Shown piece after piece: positions 1 through 7,189 of a stretch of DNA of 64,000 nt. The DNA is from Phocoenobacter atlanticus (GTDB lineage Bacteria; Pseudomonadota; Gammaproteobacteria; Enterobacterales; Pasteurellaceae), in the NCBI RefSeq assembly GCF_030764225.1, contig NZ_JASAXH010000003.1; one strand, 5' to 3'. The position numbers and the translations under genes are program-made. The notes beneath the pieces are model-generated. The model saw nothing but the letters and a program-made list of their open reading frames with translations, made no database searches and was not told the origin of the DNA. Position 1 is the first letter of the stretch. The number at the start of each line of letters is the position of its first letter.

Positions 1-1138
1 TTGAATCTACAGCTTTTTGAATTTGTTCTTCTGTTGCATCAACTACTTTATCTGTATAAGTTTTTAGTAATAAACCAAAACCAAGATCTTTCTGATATTT
101 TTCTTGGAAAGCAACTTTTTCAGCTTCAACATAATTACCTGAACGTAATCTTTCTAATAAACCATAAGCAATAATACCATTACGGACACGTTGTTCATTT
201 TCTTTACGAATATCGTGAATTCCTTTAAATTGCTTATCCATAGAACGAGTAACAATAAGACCTGCCGCATAAGGGACTGAAATTTCAAAATCATTTTTTC
301 CTTCTGCAGTGTTTGGAATTACAATTGCGTGCCAATCCGCTGGTGCTTTTTGAGTTTCCCATTCCCCTTCCATTGTTGCTAATTTCATCGGTTGAGCTTG
401 ACCAATTTCATAACCTGATTCATCACCCATCACAATAACCGAAAGAATAGCAACTAAACCAAAAGTTGCACCCACTGAAAATGAACGTTTTGCAAAGCCT
501 AGATCACGCCCTTTTAAGATATAGTAAGAACTGATACCTAATACAAAAATCGCTCCACAAGTGTAACCAGCTGTTACTGTATGTACAAATTTAGATTGAG
601 CTACTGGGTTCAATACTAAATCTGCAAAACTTGCCATTTCCATTCGCATTGTTTCAAAATTAAACTGCGAACCTTCAGGATTTTGCATCCAACCATTTGC
701 AACTAAAATCCATAAAGCAGAGAAATTCGAACCAAAAGCAACACAGTATGTTGTTAATAAGTGTTTTGCTTTTGATAAACGCTCCCAACCAAAGAAGAAA
801 AGACCAACGAATGTAGATTCTAAGAAGAATGCCATTAAGCCTTCAATTGCCAATGGTGCTCCAAAAATATCACCTACATAATGAGAATAATATGACCAGT
901 TAGTACCAAATTGGAATTCCATTGTAATCCCAGTTGTTACACCTAGAGCAAAGTTAATCCCAAATAACTTACCCCAGAACTTAGTCATATCCTTATACAC
1001 TTCTTTACCTGTTGAAACATAAAGGGTTTCCATTACTACAAGAATAAAAGAAAGCCCTAATGTTAATGGTACAAATAAAAAGTGGTATAATGCAGTTAAT
1101 GCAAACTGCAAACGAGAAAGTTCAACAACGTCCAACAT
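1..1138 (-). CDS. cydA: Cytochrome bd ubiquinol oxidase subunit I (5' part, runs off the left edge)
   Basis: Quinol oxidase subunit of the high-affinity, low-oxygen terminal oxidase in the inner membrane. The first 379 residues are present; the C-terminus and presumably cydB lie beyond base 1. The start reads MLDVVELSRLQFALTALYH, nearly identical to E. coli CydA, with His19 (heme b ligand) in place, then the GTNWSYYSHYVGDIFGAPLAIEG segment (shown here as landmarks GTNWSYYS and APLAIEG) carrying the Glu99/Glu107 region, the KFVHTV histidine, and GDESGYE opening the quinol-binding Q loop. A 364-base leader with an FNR-like site precedes it. Identity is very secure; only completeness is unknown. 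Confidence 0.97.
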   Translation of the reverse strand, partial: MLDVVELSRLQFALTALYHFLFVPLTLGLSFILVVMETLYVSTGKEVYKDMTKFWGKLFGINFALGVTTGITMEFQFGTNWSYYSHYVGDIFGAPLAIEGLMAFFLESTFVGLFFFGWERLSKAKHLLTTYCVAFGSNFSALWILVANGWMQNPEGSQFNFETMRMEMASFADLVLNPVAQSKFVHTVTAGYTCGAIFVLGISSYYILKGRDLGFAKRSFSVGATFGLVAILSVIVMGDESGYEIGQAQPMKLATMEGEWETQKAPADWHAIVIPNTAEGKNDFEISVPYAAGLIVTRSMDKQFKGIHDIRKENEQRVRNGIIAYGLLERLRSGNYVEAEKVAFQEKYQKDLGFGLLLKTYTDKVVDATEEQIQKAVDS

Positions 1139-1368
1139 CTCAAACCTCTTTATTGTAATATAAGTATAAAAAATGAATTATCCTTAAGCTAAAAACCTAA
1201 GATAACCACCCAAATTGATTTTATTTTAGTCAATACTCAAAAAAAGTACTTTTTAGTAAAATCTAACCTATTCTACCCATAAACTGAATAATAAAAAATA
1301 GTAAAAATGTAACATTTGCCACATTTTTTAACAAAATTATCTCTTTTTATCAAAAAAATAAAATTAAC

Positions 1369-1382
1369 TTGATATAAGTCAA
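1369..1382. promoter_or_regulatory. FNR-like site in the long cydA leader
   Basis: TTGATATAAGTCAA matches the FNR consensus TTGAT-N4-ATCAA with one mismatch. It lies about 230 bases upstream of cydA, in a 364-base gap (1139-1502) that is otherwise AT-rich and has no convincing ORF. FNR or ArcA control of cyd genes is well known in gammaproteobacteria; binding here is inferred. Confidence 0.5.
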
Positions 1383-1430
1383 CTTTATAAAGCAAAATTA
1401 GTTGTAACACATTCAAAATAAAGCATATTT

Positions 1431-1443
1431 GATAATTATTATC
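1431..1443. promoter_or_regulatory. Fur-box-like palindrome between xthA and cydA
   Basis: GATAATTATTATC is a perfect 13-base palindrome and matches the core of the Fur consensus (GATAAT repeats). It sits about 290 bases upstream of cydA and 60 bases past the xthA stop. In AT-rich DNA such a motif can arise by chance, so regulation is only suggested. Confidence 0.3.
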
Positions 1444-1502
1444 AGTTGGTTCTGATTTTAGTTAAATATAGTCAAGATACAATTTTTTAACATCAATAAC
1501 AT

Positions 1503-2315
1503 TTAGCTTGATAGCTTAAATGTTGCCCAAATTGGTGCGTGATCCGAGGGTTTTTCCATTGTTCGAATCTCTAAATCAATTCCCGTATCCACACAACATT
1601 TAGCTAAACTATCCGTAGCCAATATAACATCAATGCGTAAACCTCGATTATCATTAATACCCTTTGAGCGGTAATCAAACCACGAATATTTATCATCAGC
1701 ATCAGGGTTCATCATTCTAAAGGTATCGGTAAAGCCATAGCCTTGTAAGGTTGCCAACCACTCTCTTTCTTCGGGTAAAAATGAACATTTACCTGTTTGT
1801 AGCCAACGCTTACGGTTTGGTTCACCTATGCCAATATCTAAATCTGTAGGGCTGATATTGATATCTCCCATTACAATAATTGGATTTTCAGGGGAATGTG
1901 CTGTTTCCAAATAATGTTGTAAATCAGCATAAAATTTTTCTTTAGCAGGAAATTTAGTTTCGTGTTTACGGTTTTCTCCCTGTGGAAAATAGCCATTTAA
2001 AACAGTTAATGTGCCAAAAGGAGTATCCAAATCTGCCATAATCATACGTCTTTGTGCATTCTCATCGTCTGTAGGAAAACCTTTACGTACCGCCAAAGGT
2101 TCTGCTTTAGTCAATAACGCTACACCATAATGTCCTTTTTGACCGTGATAAAATACGTGATAACCTAAATGTTCGACTAATTGATGGGGAAAATCTTCAT
2201 CAGAAACTTTGATTTCTTGTAATCCAATTACATCGGGTTGATGTTTTTCAATAATCGCCTCTAGCTGATGGGGTCTTGCTCTTAATCCATTGATATTAAA
2301 AGAGATAAATTTCAT
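1503..2315 (-). CDS. xthA: Exodeoxyribonuclease III
   Basis: AP endonuclease and 3'-5' exonuclease of base-excision repair, 270 residues (E. coli 268). The EEP-fold signature is complete: MKFISFNINGLRAR at the N-terminus, metal-binding Glu34 in LQEIK, GDINISPTDLD carrying the catalytic Asp/Asn pair, and the C-terminal SDHAPIWA histidine. It is the gene downstream of hslR-hslO on the same strand, separated from hslO by an uptake-sequence hairpin that may end the hslO transcript. Nothing is unusual about the protein. Confidence 0.97.
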   Translation of the reverse strand: MKFISFNINGLRARPHQLEAIIEKHQPDVIGLQEIKVSDEDFPHQLVEHLGYHVFYHGQKGHYGVALLTKAEPLAVRKGFPTDDENAQRRMIMADLDTPFGTLTVLNGYFPQGENRKHETKFPAKEKFYADLQHYLETAHSPENPIIVMGDINISPTDLDIGIGEPNRKRWLQTGKCSFLPEEREWLATLQGYGFTDTFRMMNPDADDKYSWFDYRSKGINDNRGLRIDVILATDSLAKCCVDTGIDLEIRTMEKPSDHAPIWATFKLSS

Positions 2316-2339
2316 TGTTGTTCCTTTTTTATTGGTATA

Positions 2340-2395
2340 ACAAGCGGTAAGATAAAGATAAAAATTTGCAAATTTTTGATCTTAACTGACCGCTT
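2340..2395. repeat. Uptake-sequence palindrome overlapping the hslO stop codon
   Basis: The left arm is ACAAGCGGT followed by AAGAT. The right arm, read on the other strand, is AAGCGGT, then a five-base insert CAGTT, then AAGATC. The arms would pair as two stems with a bulge around an AAAATTTGCAAATTTTT core. The right arm encodes the last residues of HslO (Lys-Ala-Val-Ser-stop), and the insert provides part of the stop. It may act as terminator and uptake site together. Confidence 0.6.
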
Positions 2396-3278
2396 TCAAT
2401 TCTTGAATGGCTTTTTCATCAAAGAAATATTGTGTACCACAGCACTCACACTGCATATCAATAATCCCTTGTTTTGCCGCTAACATTTCAGTAATTTCTT
2501 CATCTGAAACTAATAATAATGCTCCTGCTGAACGCTCTCTTGAACAACCACATTTAAAACTCACAGGTTGAGGTTCATAAACTTCAACAGTTTCTTCGTG
2601 ATATAAACGGAACAACAATTCTTGTGCAGTTAAACCAAATATTTCTTCATTTTTGATTGTAGAAGTTAAGGCGGCTAAATGCTCAAAATCCTCTGGTTTA
2701 CCTGTACCATCAGGCATAACTTGTAATAATACACCTGCACCAACGGCCTCTCCATTAAACTCACCCACACGAATAATTAACTGTGTTTTAAGCTGTTCTG
2801 AACGAGTAAAATACTCTTCTAAACATTCACTAATGGTTTCCTTATCTAGGGCAACAACACCTTGATAACGTTCACCATTTTCAGGCATCACAGAAATAAT
2901 CAAGACTCCTTTCTCGCCCACCATTTGCTGTAATGTTGTATTGTCTGCAATCTCGCCATCCACACGTGCTAAGGCTCGCATTTGCTGTTTTTCATTACCA
3001 TTTACTACCGCTAATTTTAATGCACCCTCACCACCTTGAATTTGTACGGTAATCGTCCCTTCAAATTTTAATGTTGCAGTCAATAAACTGGTTGCGACTA
3101 GCATTTCACCTAATAAATCTTGTACTGGCTTTGGGTAATGGTGAGTATTTAAAGTTTCTGTAAAGGTGTTATTTAAACGTAACCACTGTCCTCGCACTGC
3201 ACGATTTTGGAATAGATAGCGGTACAATTTATCATTATCTTGGGTATAGTCTTTGGTGTAATCTTGTGTTGAAGTCAT
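2382..3278 (-). CDS. hslO: Hsp33 redox-regulated chaperone
   Basis: Cytosolic holdase chaperone switched on by oxidation, 298 residues. The zinc redox switch is intact at the C-terminus: Cys243-X-Cys245, 31 residues, then Cys277-X2-Cys280. The N-terminal domain opens with DKLYRYLFQNRAVRGQ. It follows hslR directly: the hslR stop and this ATG share one base (TAATG), so the two are translationally coupled, the usual hslR-hslO arrangement. The last codons lie inside an uptake-sequence palindrome. The function is assigned from the family with high certainty. Confidence 0.96.
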   Translation of the reverse strand: MTSTQDYTKDYTQDNDKLYRYLFQNRAVRGQWLRLNNTFTETLNTHHYPKPVQDLLGEMLVATSLLTATLKFEGTITVQIQGGEGALKLAVVNGNEKQQMRALARVDGEIADNTTLQQMVGEKGVLIISVMPENGERYQGVVALDKETISECLEEYFTRSEQLKTQLIIRVGEFNGEAVGAGVLLQVMPDGTGKPEDFEHLAALTSTIKNEEIFGLTAQELLFRLYHEETVEVYEPQPVSFKCGCSRERSAGALLLVSDEEITEMLAAKQGIIDMQCECCGTQYFFDEKAIQELKAVS

Positions 3279-3703
3279 TATTTCTCCGAATGTTTAAATT
3301 TAATTAAATCACGACGTTCTTTTTTATTTGGTCGTCTATCTGGGTGTGGCATAGAAAGATAATTCATTTTACGAGCCAACGCCATTTTTTCTCTTTTTTC
3401 AATGCTTTCTGCTGTTTCTTGATACAATTTTTGAGCTTCTGGTGCCCCTTTACGTTGATCGCTGATTTCAAGAATTTCTACTTCTTTTTCCTCATTACCT
3501 TGACGTAATATCACCTTCGCACCAATTTCTACCACTTTGCTCGATTTAATGCGTTGTCCATTATAATGTACTTTCCCCCCCTCAATCATTGCCTTGGCAA
3601 TGGTACGAGTCTTATAAAAACGTGCAGCCCAAAGCCATTTATCTAAACGAATTGCTTCAGACTCTTCTCTACCTTTCTTATTTTTTTGCTGTGCTTTTCT
3701 CAT
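3278..3703 (-). CDS. hslR: Hsp15 ribosome-associated heat-shock protein
   Basis: RNA-binding S4-domain protein, 141 residues. In E. coli, Hsp15 binds free 50S subunits carrying a nascent chain and helps recycle them. The S4 domain covers about residues 18-80 (IRLDKWLWAARFYKTR start, then GGKVHYNGQRIKSS), followed by a basic tail rich in Arg/Lys (HPDRRPNKKERR). It is the first gene of the hslR-hslO pair with a one-base overlap. A lone uptake sequence lies upstream near 3797. Confidence 0.93.
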   Translation of the reverse strand: MRKAQQKNKKGREESEAIRLDKWLWAARFYKTRTIAKAMIEGGKVHYNGQRIKSSKVVEIGAKVILRQGNEEKEVEILEISDQRKGAPEAQKLYQETAESIEKREKMALARKMNYLSMPHPDRRPNKKERRDLIKFKHSEK

Positions 3704-3835
3704 AACTGTCCAAAATGAAATAAAGTAAAAGTTTATTCTCTAATAAAGTAACAAATTGCGGAATCTTATTAAAAATCGCATCATTTGTAAATTTTGATCC
3801 ACATCTTACCGCTTAATTAACGATAAAAACAGAAA

Positions 3836-4105
3836 TTAACGTTTAGGAGAGGATTTATCTAAGATTTGTGAAAGTTTATCAATAATAATTTGAGGATCAA
3901 GCTCTAAAACTTCACAATACTGAATAAATTCAATAATATCTAAGCGACGATCCCCCGTTTCTATTTTTCCTATCAACGAATAAACGACGCCCATTTTTTC
4001 AGCTAATGCACGTTGCGAAAGACCAAGCATTTTTCGTTGGTTAATAAATAATTCACGTAACCACTGTTGCTCGTAAGAATGTATTGAAGATCGTAATTTT
4101 TTCAT
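3836..4105 (-). CDS. XRE-family helix-turn-helix regulator
   Basis: Small 89-residue DNA-binding protein made of a single HTH_3 domain at about residues 17-72 (MLGLSQRALAEKMGVVYSLI, then KIETGDRRLD). It is transcribed away from the lipoprotein operon at 4181. Two near-identical 19-base palindromes fill the shared 75-base promoter region, so it probably represses both itself and the lipoprotein operon. Size and layout resemble control modules of plasmids, phages and conjugative elements. Its ligand or inducer is unknown, and no cleavage or sensor domain is visible. Confidence 0.85.
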   Translation of the reverse strand: MKKLRSSIHSYEQQWLRELFINQRKMLGLSQRALAEKMGVVYSLIGKIETGDRRLDIIEFIQYCEVLELDPQIIIDKLSQILDKSSPKR

Positions 4106-4124
4106 TGCACCTATTTTAGGTTCA
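4106..4124. promoter_or_regulatory. Operator 1 of the XRE regulator, overlapping the rightward -35 box
   Basis: TGCACCTATTTTAGGTTCA is a 19-base imperfect palindrome directly upstream of the XRE start codon. It overlaps a plus-strand -35 box TTGCAC (4105-4110), which is 17 bases from TACAAT (4128-4133), a good sigma-70 promoter for the lipoprotein genes. Occupancy would block that promoter and translation-proximal sequence of the regulator gene. Confidence 0.6.
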
Positions 4125-4132
4125 AGTTACAA

Positions 4133-4151
4133 TGCACCTGTTTTAGGTGCA
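4133..4151. promoter_or_regulatory. Operator 2 of the XRE regulator, overlapping the leftward -35 box
   Basis: TGCACCTGTTTTAGGTGCA is a perfect 7-5-7 palindrome, 27 bases from operator 1 and differing from it at two positions. On the minus strand it carries -35 TTGCAC (4152-4147), with TAACTT 17 bases on (4129-4124) as the likely -10 of the XRE gene. The two promoters and two operators are therefore arranged symmetrically. Confidence 0.6.
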
Positions 4152-4180
4152 AACTAATTGTTTAAATAAAAGGAGATGCT

Positions 4181-4507
4181 ATGAAAAAACTAGGTTTACT
4201 TACTGCAATGACAATACTAACGGCTTGTGGCTCTATCGGAAATGTCATTATTTCTGATCAAACACTACAAGAAAAAGCCGCATTTGCATTAAATACAACA
4301 AGTAATAAAGTTAAAATTAGCCAGCGTAATGCAGGGCTTGATGATATTCGCTTTGTTGCCTCTGTTGGTAGAAAATCTTATCAATGCTATATCACCACAG
4401 TTGCAGGTGTTGTTTCTTCCGATGCGATTTGCTCAGGCAGTCGTAGCGTAAAACAAAAACGTGGTTCAACCTGTAATGCATTATTAAAAGCAGCTGGGCG
4501 TTGCTAA
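4181..4507 (+). CDS. Small predicted lipoprotein of unknown function
   Basis: A 108-residue protein with a lipoprotein signal (MKKLGLLTAMTILTAC); the lipobox LTAC gives a mature N-terminal Cys16 followed by Gly-Ser. The mature part has Cys residues at YQCY, DAIC, STC and the terminal RC, which could form two disulfides in the periplasm. A strong ribosome site AAGGAG precedes the ATG. It is first in a likely operon of three genes driven by the promoter under XRE control. I do not recognise a characterised family. Confidence 0.75.
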   Translation: MKKLGLLTAMTILTACGSIGNVIISDQTLQEKAAFALNTTSNKVKISQRNAGLDDIRFVASVGRKSYQCYITTVAGVVSSDAICSGSRSVKQKRGSTCNALLKAAGRC

Positions 4508-4517
4508 GGAGAATTTA

Positions 4518-5432
4518 ATGAAAAAATCAATCTTATTATTCTGTCTATCTGCATTGCTGCTGACTGGATGCTCTGAAAAAGATAAAGCCTATTATTTATC
4601 TCATATCGATAATGCAAAATCAAAATTGAAGCAGTGTGAAAAACAAATGTTTGAAGCAATGTCTTCCAAAGATAAGGAAAAATTTGAAGCAATACGAAAA
4701 GATAAGGAGTGTATTGCCGCTGATCAAGCAATTCGTGAAAATCGTAAAATCCAAATAGAAAAAGCACGCTTGGAAAAAGAAGCCCTTGAGAAATCTGAGA
4801 TTTCTAAAGCCCGTAAAAAGTTAAATGAAAAATTTGCAAAATTAGATTGGAAAGAGACCGCTTATCAGTATGTAAATAGTGATTGTGCAAAAAAATTATT
4901 CATTTCAAGCAATGATTACCTATGCCGAGCCTTTAAAGCACTCTATGATGAAAAGGCAGAACAAGGTAAAACAGCATTATTAAAAAATTCGTTAGAACAA
5001 TTATTTGAATTAAAGAAAACCTATTGTGCAAAAGATCAAAGACGTTATTCAACTTGTGATATTTGGAAATCTGCTGTTAAAGAACAAAGTGCAACAGAAT
5101 TTTCAAAGTTAGATTTTGAACAACTTGATCGTCAAAAAAATAAATATTGTGAATATGGTTCTAAATACTACGACGCTTGTTCAACCTTACAAGATGTTGC
5201 AAGAAAAAAAGAAAACATAGTTATTGAACAATATGTTAAAAACTACGATGCCTTAAAAAAAGTCTACAATCAATGTATCGCCAAGATTACTGAGTTGGCT
5301 AAAATTGATAATAGTTTCGGATTTTATAGCAAACGAAATGCAATATTAGAAAATTATCCTTGCTCACAAGCTCGTAGTGCACGTAGCAAATTAGGATTAC
5401 CTTACGATAATTTCAAAACTTTGATGGATTAA
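4518..5432 (+). CDS. Predicted lipoprotein with EexN-like N-terminus and Cys-pair repeats
   Basis: A 304-residue lipoprotein: signal MKKSILLFCLSALLLTGC with lipobox LTGC. The start of the mature chain (DKAYYLSHIDNAKSKLKQC ending in KECIAADQAI) resembles the YYL-His-x-x-x-A-K-x-x-x-C pattern of EexN entry-exclusion lipoproteins of conjugative elements. The rest is a charged, probably helical chain with three Cys-pair repeats: DCAKKLFISSNDYLC, YCAKDQRRYSTC and YCEYGSKYYDAC. It starts 10 bases after the preceding stop. The EexN link is my reading of short similarity and is tentative; the lipoprotein call is firm. Confidence 0.6.
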   Translation: MKKSILLFCLSALLLTGCSEKDKAYYLSHIDNAKSKLKQCEKQMFEAMSSKDKEKFEAIRKDKECIAADQAIRENRKIQIEKARLEKEALEKSEISKARKKLNEKFAKLDWKETAYQYVNSDCAKKLFISSNDYLCRAFKALYDEKAEQGKTALLKNSLEQLFELKKTYCAKDQRRYSTCDIWKSAVKEQSATEFSKLDFEQLDRQKNKYCEYGSKYYDACSTLQDVARKKENIVIEQYVKNYDALKKVYNQCIAKITELAKIDNSFGFYSKRNAILENYPCSQARSARSKLGLPYDNFKTLMD

Positions 5433-5464
5433 CCTTTTTAGTTAAATACACAGGAGAAAATAAA

Positions 5465-5728
5465 ATGAGTGAAAATCTTAAAAATACCAAAGCAGGAATG
5501 ACTGCAGGCATTATTGCTTGTGTTCTCGCAATTCTTGGAATTTTATTTTTAGGTACTATTTTTGTTCCACTTGCTGCTATTACAGCACTTATTGGCACAA
5601 TCATTGCGGTTAAAAATAAAAATTTTGCTGGTATAGGAGTGAATGTCCTTGCTTGGGTATTAACTCTTATTGGTCTATTTACCTCGCCTATTTTATTAGC
5701 AGCAATTGGTATTGGTGCAGCAAGTTAA
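5465..5728 (+). CDS. Small hydrophobic membrane protein
   Basis: An 87-residue protein with two or three membrane segments: about residues 12-30 (AGIIACVLAILGILFLG), 31-47, and 55-80 (NVLAWVLTLIGLFTSPILL). A short polar N-terminus (MSENLKNTKAG) precedes them. A ribosome site AGGAG precedes the ATG by a normal distance. It is last in the three-gene module with the two lipoproteins and is followed by a hairpin terminator. No family is recognised; the sequence is of general DUF4190-like small membrane type only by look. Confidence 0.65.
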   Translation: MSENLKNTKAGMTAGIIACVLAILGILFLGTIFVPLAAITALIGTIIAVKNKNFAGIGVNVLAWVLTLIGLFTSPILLAAIGIGAAS

Positions 5729-5748
5729 TAAAACCTTAGATTAAAATA

Positions 5749-5784
5749 AAAACCCCAAATGTTGAACAATATTTGGGGTTTGTC
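5749..5784. terminator. Bidirectional terminator between the lipoprotein module and the esterase gene
   Basis: Arms AACCCCAAAT and ATTTGGGGTT enclose a ten-base loop. Runs of T follow on both strands, stronger on the minus strand, as expected between convergent genes. Confidence 0.8.
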
Positions 5785-5834
5785 CATTTTGATTTTAGGG
5801 AAACCACAAACTTTTACCTATTAATTTTTAGAAA

Positions 5835-6473
5835 TTAAAATAAATGTTTATCAAATCGACCATTTTTCAAAAAATAATCGGTTTGATAAATCACTTGCTT
5901 AGAATAGAGCAATGTAGTGTGACTTAGGGGTAACTCAATATGATCAGTTTGATTCTCTAACATTGTTTCTACAAGACTAACGGTGCCATCATTGGGTTTA
6001 TCTAACGCTTGAAAAAGCGAACCAATACCAATACATTTAGTTCCAGCAATAGAACCAAGTTCAATGTTTCCTTGCCAAGGTGGTAAATGACCATCGAGGG
6101 CATTTTCATAAGAGTGACCTAAAATATTAAAAGGAATATGATCTGTAATATATTGAGCCACTTCACTGCCGTTATGTGGTGTACCTAGTGTGACGATGCG
6201 TCCATTAAAATATTGTGGTGCATAGTCATAACCTAAGCGAATAAGTAAACCGCCCAAACTGTGCCCTACAAAGTGACAAATCTCCTCTCTCTGACATTGT
6301 TTCTTTACAAAATCAAATAGTTGTTCCGCATTATACTGTAATGAACACTGAGTAGAGGGGTATGAAAAAAGCTGTACATCATAACCACGGCGACTTAAAT
6401 GATAATGCATATATTGCATAATAATACTATTCATAAATAAGCCATGAATCAAAAATAGTTTGGGTTGTTTCAT
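5835..6473 (-). CDS. Alpha/beta hydrolase (lipase/esterase-like)
   Basis: A 212-residue hydrolase without a signal peptide. It has the oxyanion segment LIHGLF near residue 9, the nucleophile elbow GHSLGG with Ser72, a probable acid in PNDGTVS, and a C-terminal His in LSHTTLL, giving a plausible Ser-Asp-His triad. The GTPHNGS motif after the elbow is typical of the PGAP1/triacylglycerol-lipase-like group. The substrate cannot be read from the sequence. It stands alone between a terminator and dsbB. Confidence 0.8.
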   Translation of the reverse strand: MKQPKLFLIHGLFMNSIIMQYMHYHLSRRGYDVQLFSYPSTQCSLQYNAEQLFDFVKKQCQREEICHFVGHSLGGLLIRLGYDYAPQYFNGRIVTLGTPHNGSEVAQYITDHIPFNILGHSYENALDGHLPPWQGNIELGSIAGTKCIGIGSLFQALDKPNDGTVSLVETMLENQTDHIELPLSHTTLLYSKQVIYQTDYFLKNGRFDKHLF

Positions 6474-6639
6474 TTTTTATCCTATTCTCATTTAATATGA
6501 AAGAAGCCGCTTAAGTGATTAATTGGGTATAACTTCCTCTAAATTCCGTAGAATAAGTTTCACTAAAAATTCCACTTCATAAAAGACAAAGACAAGGCAT
6601 ACCTTGTCTCTATATGAATTAATACTTGTAATCAATATA

Positions 6640-7176
6640 CTATCCAAAAATAAATTGATCTTTCTTTTTTAATCTTTTGAATTGACTTAAAGCAACAATC
6701 ACCAAAACCGTCAAATAAGCACTAAAAATCATAGCTAACCACTGAGGCATTGAAAAACTGAGGAATTGCCATTTTATTTCACTACAACTACCTGTTGCTT
6801 CAAAAAAATTGGGAAACCATTGATTTAAAGGTAATTGGTCAGGAAAATCTACCTTGATTGGACATTGATTCCAAGGAGAAGGATTAAATTGATAGTTATA
6901 GTGTTTAACTGATAAATTTAATCCTTGAACCGCACCTAAAATTCCCATTGCTAGGGCTATTAAACGAAAAAGAAGAAATCGAGGAGCAATAAACGCAATT
7001 GCTCCTGCAATACAAATAGCCAATAAGGCTATTCGCTCATAAATACACATTACACAAGGTGCTAATCCCATTTTGTGTTGAAAATAAAGGGCTATTCCTT
7101 CAAGTATTACTCCACTTAGGATAAGAAGAAACCAAGCACTACGCCCAAGGGAAAGCTCTTTGATGTAATTTAGCAT
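6640..7176 (-). CDS. dsbB: Disulfide bond formation protein B
   Basis: Inner-membrane quinone reductase that reoxidises DsbA, 178 residues. Both essential Cys pairs are present: Cys41-X2-Cys44 in PCVMC of the first periplasmic loop, and Cys105/Cys131 (NQCPIK, GSCSE) in the second. Four membrane helices can be traced. It lies 13 bases downstream of nhaB on the same strand, the same nhaB-dsbB order as in E. coli, so the two are very likely co-transcribed. Confidence 0.95.
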   Translation of the reverse strand: MLNYIKELSLGRSAWFLLILSGVILEGIALYFQHKMGLAPCVMCIYERIALLAICIAGAIAFIAPRFLLFRLIALAMGILGAVQGLNLSVKHYNYQFNPSPWNQCPIKVDFPDQLPLNQWFPNFFEATGSCSEIKWQFLSFSMPQWLAMIFSAYLTVLVIVALSQFKRLKKKDQFIFG

Positions 7177-7189
7177 AAATGCTCCTAGT

